A DNA stretch of 64,000 nucleotides, taken from positions 33,225,634-33,289,633 of the forward strand of contig NC_081545.1 of assembly GCF_901000735.1 (NCBI RefSeq). Reading direction: 5' to 3'. The notes under the pieces were generated by a model. The model made no database searches and was not told where the DNA came from. It saw nothing but the letters and a program-made list of their open reading frames with translations. The position numbers and the translations under genes are program-made. The DNA comes from Corylus avellana (lineage: Eukaryota > Streptophyta > Magnoliopsida > Fagales > Betulaceae). Positions 58,921-64,000 of the stretch are shown here, piece by piece (within the stretch, counting starts at the first letter, position 1; each line of letters opens with the position of its first letter).

Positions 58921-60991
58921 TAGGAAAATAGGAAAATGTGGACATTCTTGATAATTTCAGACCATCTTAAAAGGAATTTGGACAATCACCGATTTGTGAA
59001 ACTACAAATAAAATAGAATACACAAAACACCTTCAGCCTAAAAAAAAAATTGTCTAAAAAAATGCAGGAAAAAAAAGACACCGCTCATAAATCAATTGCA
59101 GTTTCTGGAGATTGTTGATGAAATAAATGCAAACTTACTAACTTAATTAGATCAACAAAGAGTTAAACGATGCAGTTTGAATAAATAATTTTTAACTTTT
59201 TTTATAATTATGTTGTCATGTCGAGTCAGAAAACCAACAACTTATATTTTCTTCTTCCAATTTCACAAAGTCGAAAATCTTGTTTTTTCTTTCGCCTGCT
59301 GATTTGCATTTGCCAGTGGTAAATTGGTAGGTGGTAAAAGGATAAAATGTCCACCCCTAGCATCAATTTTGTATCTAACCTTGGTGTCCATCGGAGGGAA
59401 ATCTCCGACTTTTCTTCCGATCAAGGCATTGTCCGAGGCGGAATTAAGTGGAGGTGTAAGAATTGCTGGTTCAACATTCTGGAGTTTTTTGGGCCTTTTC
59501 TTGATTTTTTGGGCTAGGTGCAAAAGTCCAGGCTCAAGCCTAGTCCGCCATTGAGATTAGTGGCCCCATGGCCCATTTAGAGTTTTCACTCTATTTTAGT
59601 CTTCAACTGTGGGCCCAAGCTAAGGTTCTGTTACTTCAATAACAAAAAAGTAGGAAAAAAATAATAATACCATTTTACGTGAGAGAGTTCATGTAGGTGC
59701 GTGGACAGTCAAAAATTTGTTTGGACAAATAAGTTTCATATTATTATAATTAAAAATACAAATTTAGATCTCATTTCAGATTTTAAGATCTTAAAAGGGA
59801 AATGTTAGATATTTTTTTAATGTTCTTCAAACTGTGACGTTAAATTTAATATTATCATTATTGACTTTTAATCTATTGGTGATTTTAAAAGACACATCAT
59901 AGTTGAGAGAATATAAAAAAAAAACATTAAAAAAAACACATAATATTTCCCATCTTAAAAAGGTCCAAAGTGTAACATTATGCGACAATGACAAGCAATT
60001 TAAGTGCAAGAACCAAGAAAATGAGAGAAATAGAAAAATTGTGTTCTCGTGTTTCTTGAACAATTCATTCGATTTTAGTGGTGGGGCCACTTGAGGCTTT
60101 GGGGTGCCGTAAATATATATATTTTTTCTTGTTTTCCTATCCAAGTCCCAAAAAAAAAAGAAAAAAAAAAATCTTCTCTCCTACTTATGCAAGTTACCAC
60201 TCGACATCCTCAAAAAACTTTTAGCGGCACCTCCAATATAAATTGCCTGTTTCCGCCGCAGTTGGATTTGAGCATTTTCAAGTACCCCTAGTTGTCCAAT
60301 ACCAATTACCAATGACCAAATATAGAACAAAATTTCAAGCTGGCTAATTACCTAAGAAATACATCAACTAAAAAAAAATATTATTCATATCCCAATAAGT
60401 GGGCCAGGAACAAATCTCTCTTTCTCTCTCTTCACTTTTTTTTTTAAAAAAAAACAAAAATTCTGATGATTAAATAATATGACCGAAGAAGCACTGGTTT
60501 TGTTTCCATTGCTGGGAATATTGGGAATTTTCTTTGGTGTCTGACAACACAAATAGAGTAGGTCTGAATTTAACTATACTTTTGTCTTCTTTACTGCTTT
60601 TGGTTAGACAGAACAGAATCAAACCCACTTGTAGTTGGCTTTTTTTTTTTTTCTTTTTTTTTTTTCAGAATATTTAGCTTTGAAGTTTGAAGGTCAACTT
60701 GGTGTTTTTTTTTTTTCTTGCCAACCCATCAGCTAAGTGTAAGTGTTCCGGCAAAGTCAACCATAGAGTTTGAAGAACCAAAATGTCAAAACTTAGCTGC
60801 CACCATTGGGTCTGGGAGAGAGAGATAAAGGTGGTTAAAAAAACACCAACTTGGCGTTGGGAAGAATTGTTAATACCCAGAAAATTGTTTCTGAACTTGA
60901 TTGAATTTTTTTGTCTAAGTGTTCATTTTAGGAGGAGATTGAAGGGCGGGTTTTGTCATTGTTCTTTGTAGTTGCTTGTCTTTTCAGAGAG
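58921..60991. other. Spacer and promoter region of the HIPL gene
   Basis: No gene recognised. Overlapping frames on both strands at 59263-59554 lack known similarity. The last few hundred bases are pyrimidine-rich, with T runs at 60641-60665 and 60704-60717, and should include the HIPL promoter and leader. I see no convincing TATA box at the right distance. Confidence 0.45.
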
Positions 60992-63832
60992 ATGAGAGGG
61001 TTTCTTAGTATTACCTTGGTGCTTTCTCACCTTCTGCTGCTCACTGATTATGGCTTTTCACATCCCTTGTGCACTAATATGAGTAGGTGTCTCTCCTTCG
61101 TATGTCCAAAAGATTAGTTCCTTTTAGATATATGTTCTTCTCTTTATGCTTTGTTTGATTTCCAAAAATGGCATACATAGATATGAAAGCCTGGAATCTG
61201 TTTGTGTTTGGATTATGCAATGACTTCTTTCAAATTCTCTATTTTTTTCTGTTCTGTTTGTGAGTTGACTGATCTCGTCGCTCTTTTATTTGAATAGAGT
61301 CACCTTTTACCCCAAAGACCCCGCTTGTTTTCTGTGAATACAATGGTAGCGTTTGCTGTAATTCCACTGAAGATATGCAGCTGCAGAATCAATATAAAGC
61401 AATGAATGTCTTTGAGCTTGGCTGCGCTTCTCTTCTGAAATCAATACTCTGCTCGGTAAGACGTTCTGCTAGGTTTTGTGACAATAACTTTTAATTGATT
61501 ATTGATTGCACTTCCTTGTTGATGTTATTGTGTCTCTATTTTGTTCATGTGATTTGATGATAGAGAAAGGAATCCTTATGTGTGTGAGAAAACAAGAATA
61601 CTGAATGTTAATTGTACTACATTGGATGAATCACACCTGGCTAAGCTTATGATTTAAGTATTGATTAAACTTGAGTGTACATGCTAATTACCCTTAAATA
61701 GTTTTCACAATTGTTGTACATATGATAAATCAGCACTTCACTGACAGCTTTTGAGATAATTACAAATATGGTATGTATATATGCGTGGCAGAGATGTGAT
61801 CAGTTCTCAGCAGAGCTATATCGAATTGAATCTGCACCACGGAAAGTTCCTGTTCTCTGCAATTCCACCGTTTCAGCAAATTCAACCCAGTCTCAAGTCA
61901 CTGAAGTTGACTTCTGTTGGAAGGCTTGGGATGAATGCCAAAATGTATCTATATTAAATTCTCCCTTTCAATTGCAAGGTGGATTGCCACTTAATTCTAC
62001 TTCCAAGCTAGCTGATATATGGCAGTCGAAAAGTGCTTTCTGCAATGAATTTAGTGGTGCTTCTGAAGCTGGAGAGTTATGTTTTGATGGTGGACCAGTT
62101 GTACTAAATCATACTCAAAATTTGAGCCCACCAAGTGGTATGTGCCTTGAGAAAATTGGGAATGGATCCTACCTTAATATGGTGGCTCATCCTGATGGCT
62201 CGAATCGCGTCTTCTTATCTGACCAACCAGGCAAGATATGGTTGGTAACAGTCCCTGAGGAGGGATCAGAAGAACCATTGGCAGTTGATAAATTGAATCC
62301 TTTTCTTGATTTAACTGATCGAGTATATTCTGACACTCAGCTTGGGATGATGGGAATAGCATTTCATCCGAACTTTCAACAGAATGGCCGCTTCTTTGTT
62401 TCTTATAACTGTGATAAGGTAAAGTCGCCAGAATGTTCAGGAATATGTTCATGTAACTCAGAAGTGATATGCGATCCTTCAAAGCTAGACTCTGTCAATG
62501 GGGCTCAACCATGTCAATATTCCAGCGTCATAGCAGAATTTACTGCTAATGGTACCACATTGCAACCTTCCTTGGTAAAATTCTGGGTTTTCGAGAGTTA
62601 CTTCTCATAATTATATCATTTGGTGCTTTTAATTGTATCTTTCCTGCCTCGATTACAGGCAACAAGTGCCGAACCCCTGGAAGTCAGAAGAATATTCACT
62701 ATGGGTCTTCCATTTGCTAATCATCATGGTGGTCAGATTCTTTTTGGACCTGAAGATGGTTACTTGTACTTCATGATGGGAGATGGTGGAAGCAATGGTG
62801 ACCCATACAATTTTGCACAAAACAAGAAGTCCTTGCTCGGAAAGATTATAAGGCTGGACATAAATAACATATCGAGTAAGTACTGGTAACATTTATTGTT
62901 TTATGATAAAATACTTTTCTATATCTTTGTTCATGATCTTTAAGTATCTGGTTTCAGCCTTTTGCTCTTCTGTTCAACTGCATCTTGTTTTCCATGCTTC
63001 TACTCACACATGATGTACTTTTTGAATATACGTTTTCAGGGCCTGACTTTGAAAAGTAGATGTTTGAACTAAATTTATGTTTCTCAAATGAGCTTTTGAT
63101 TTCCAACAAGGATTCATTTTTACTCGTTTGATTCCTTGTTGCTGTAATTAAACCTGTATTTTTCAAGCACATAAGTGTAGATGGAATAAAAGTTGGTCTT
63201 CTTTAATCTTTATACTGCTATTCTTACTTGTGCATTTCCTTTGCAATACATTGCAGGTGCAATGGTGATTGCTGGCCTTGGTCAATGGGGAAATTATTCT
63301 GTCCCTGGAGATAATCCATTTGATGAAGATAAAGAACTGCAGCCCGAAATTTGGGCATTAGGATTTAGAAACCCTTGGCGATGTAGTTTTGATTCAGAAA
63401 GGCCTTCCTACTTCCTATGTGCAGATGTTGGCCAGGTTGGCCTGTCCCTAGCTCTTTTTTGTTTCTATATTGTTTACATGCTTATATCTTTCTTTTTAAA
63501 GAAAGTTTTTTTGTTTTTTTTTGTTTTTTGCGATATCCATTACCTTAATCTTATCTAAAACCAATAATGCTTAAATCATTTATGTCATAGGAGCAATATG
63601 AAGAGGTGGATATAGTGACCAAGGGTGGCAACTACGGATGGCGTGTCTATGAGGGACCCTTTCTTTACAATCCCCCAACTTCACCTGGGGGAAATACGTC
63701 TGCTAGCTCCATTGATTCAATTTTCCCTGTAATGGGATACAACCATGCTGATGTAAACAATAGTATAGGATCTGCATCAATCACAGGTGGCTACTTTTAT
63801 CGGTCCATGACTGATCCGTGCATGTATGGAAG
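60992..63832 (+). CDS. HIPL1: HIPL (hedgehog-interacting-protein-like) protein, glucose/sorbosone dehydrogenase domain; 3' part outside window
   Basis: Six exons lie in the window: 60992-61082, 61298-61455, 61792-62574, 62659-62875, 63257-63435 and 63591-63832 (556 codons, ending in phase 2). The gene runs off the right edge. All junctions are GT-AG. Residues 1-23 form a signal peptide (FLSITLVLSHLLLL core). Next is a Cys-rich region (FCEYNGSVCCNST, CASLLKSILCS, DFCWKAWDEC), then from about residue 200 a GSDH beta-propeller (LGMMGIAFHPNF, YFMMGDGGSNGDPYNFAQN, EIWALGFRNPWRCSFD). Plant HIPL proteins are secreted and usually GPI-anchored at the cell surface; any sugar substrate is not established. 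Many N-x-S/T sites agree with secretion. HIPL1 versus HIPL2 is a guess. Confidence 0.93.
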
Positions 63833-64000
63833 GTAAATTGACTTTACTCATCTGATTTTATGGCCATTTAGTCCTTCCAATTCTATAGAGTCATTTGTTA
63901 AATAATCAATGGAGTTTCAATATATGTTAAAAGTAATATTATTTGATCCCAACCCAGTAAATCAACATAGACAGCTCTACTTTTTCCTAAATATCTCCTC
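63833..64000 (+). other. Intron of the HIPL gene, cut by window edge
   Basis: Starts with the donor GTAAAT after the exon ending at 63832. No acceptor or further coding sequence before the end of the window. Confidence 0.7.

Noticed and set aside
59263..59554. Overlapping 76- and 86-codon frames on opposite strands
   Set aside because: No known domain and no coherent gene structure around them.

Overview
This is nuclear DNA of a flowering plant, almost certainly a eudicot and probably woody. It is AT-rich, with GT-AG introns up to about 3 kb, plant-specific gene families and a dense layer of TRIM, SINE, MITE and hAT debris. I see no prokaryotic, organellar, viral or CRISPR content. All exon coordinates were derived by hand from reading frame, splice sites and remembered family sequences; no alignment was run.

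Layout. Positions 1-11,100 hold no recognisable gene. They contain a SINE and a 2,196-bp block present twice (2281-4476 and 5446-7641). The two copies are separated by a truncated hAT-like element and a 20-N gap, and look like two haplotypes of one locus placed end to end. On the minus strand, 34,235-11,133 is a 30-exon gene for a bifunctional PPIP5K (VIP1/VIH family), which makes and breaks down inositol pyrophosphates. Its introns carry a complete TRIM, a tandem TRIM, a SINE, a MITE and tiny poly(A) retroposons, one of which has duplicated a 3' splice site. After a gene-free AT-rich stretch, 46,452-39,881 (minus) is a 16-exon HI0933/YhiN-type flavoprotein with a probable organelle transit peptide and one GC-AG intron. 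A 308-N gap follows.

Next come an intronless E-class PPR gene (48,155-49,669, plus), a two-exon DUF569 gene (51,554-50,531, minus) and a spliced hAT-transposase-derived gene (55,034-53,006, minus). The last has lost its BED finger and the first catalytic Asp, so it is inactive or domesticated. Positions 57,740-58,690 form a foldback-like structure of two inverted GC-rich minisatellite arms. The window ends inside a HIPL (hedgehog-interacting-protein-like, GSDH-domain) gene starting at 60,992 (plus).

The genes are independent nuclear transcription units with no common pathway. The most interesting content is repeat biology acting on gene structure (duplicated splice acceptor, tandem TRIM, poly(A)-only retropositions), the catalytically altered hAT gene, and the likely assembly artefact. 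I found no convincing evidence of a wholly new biological system.
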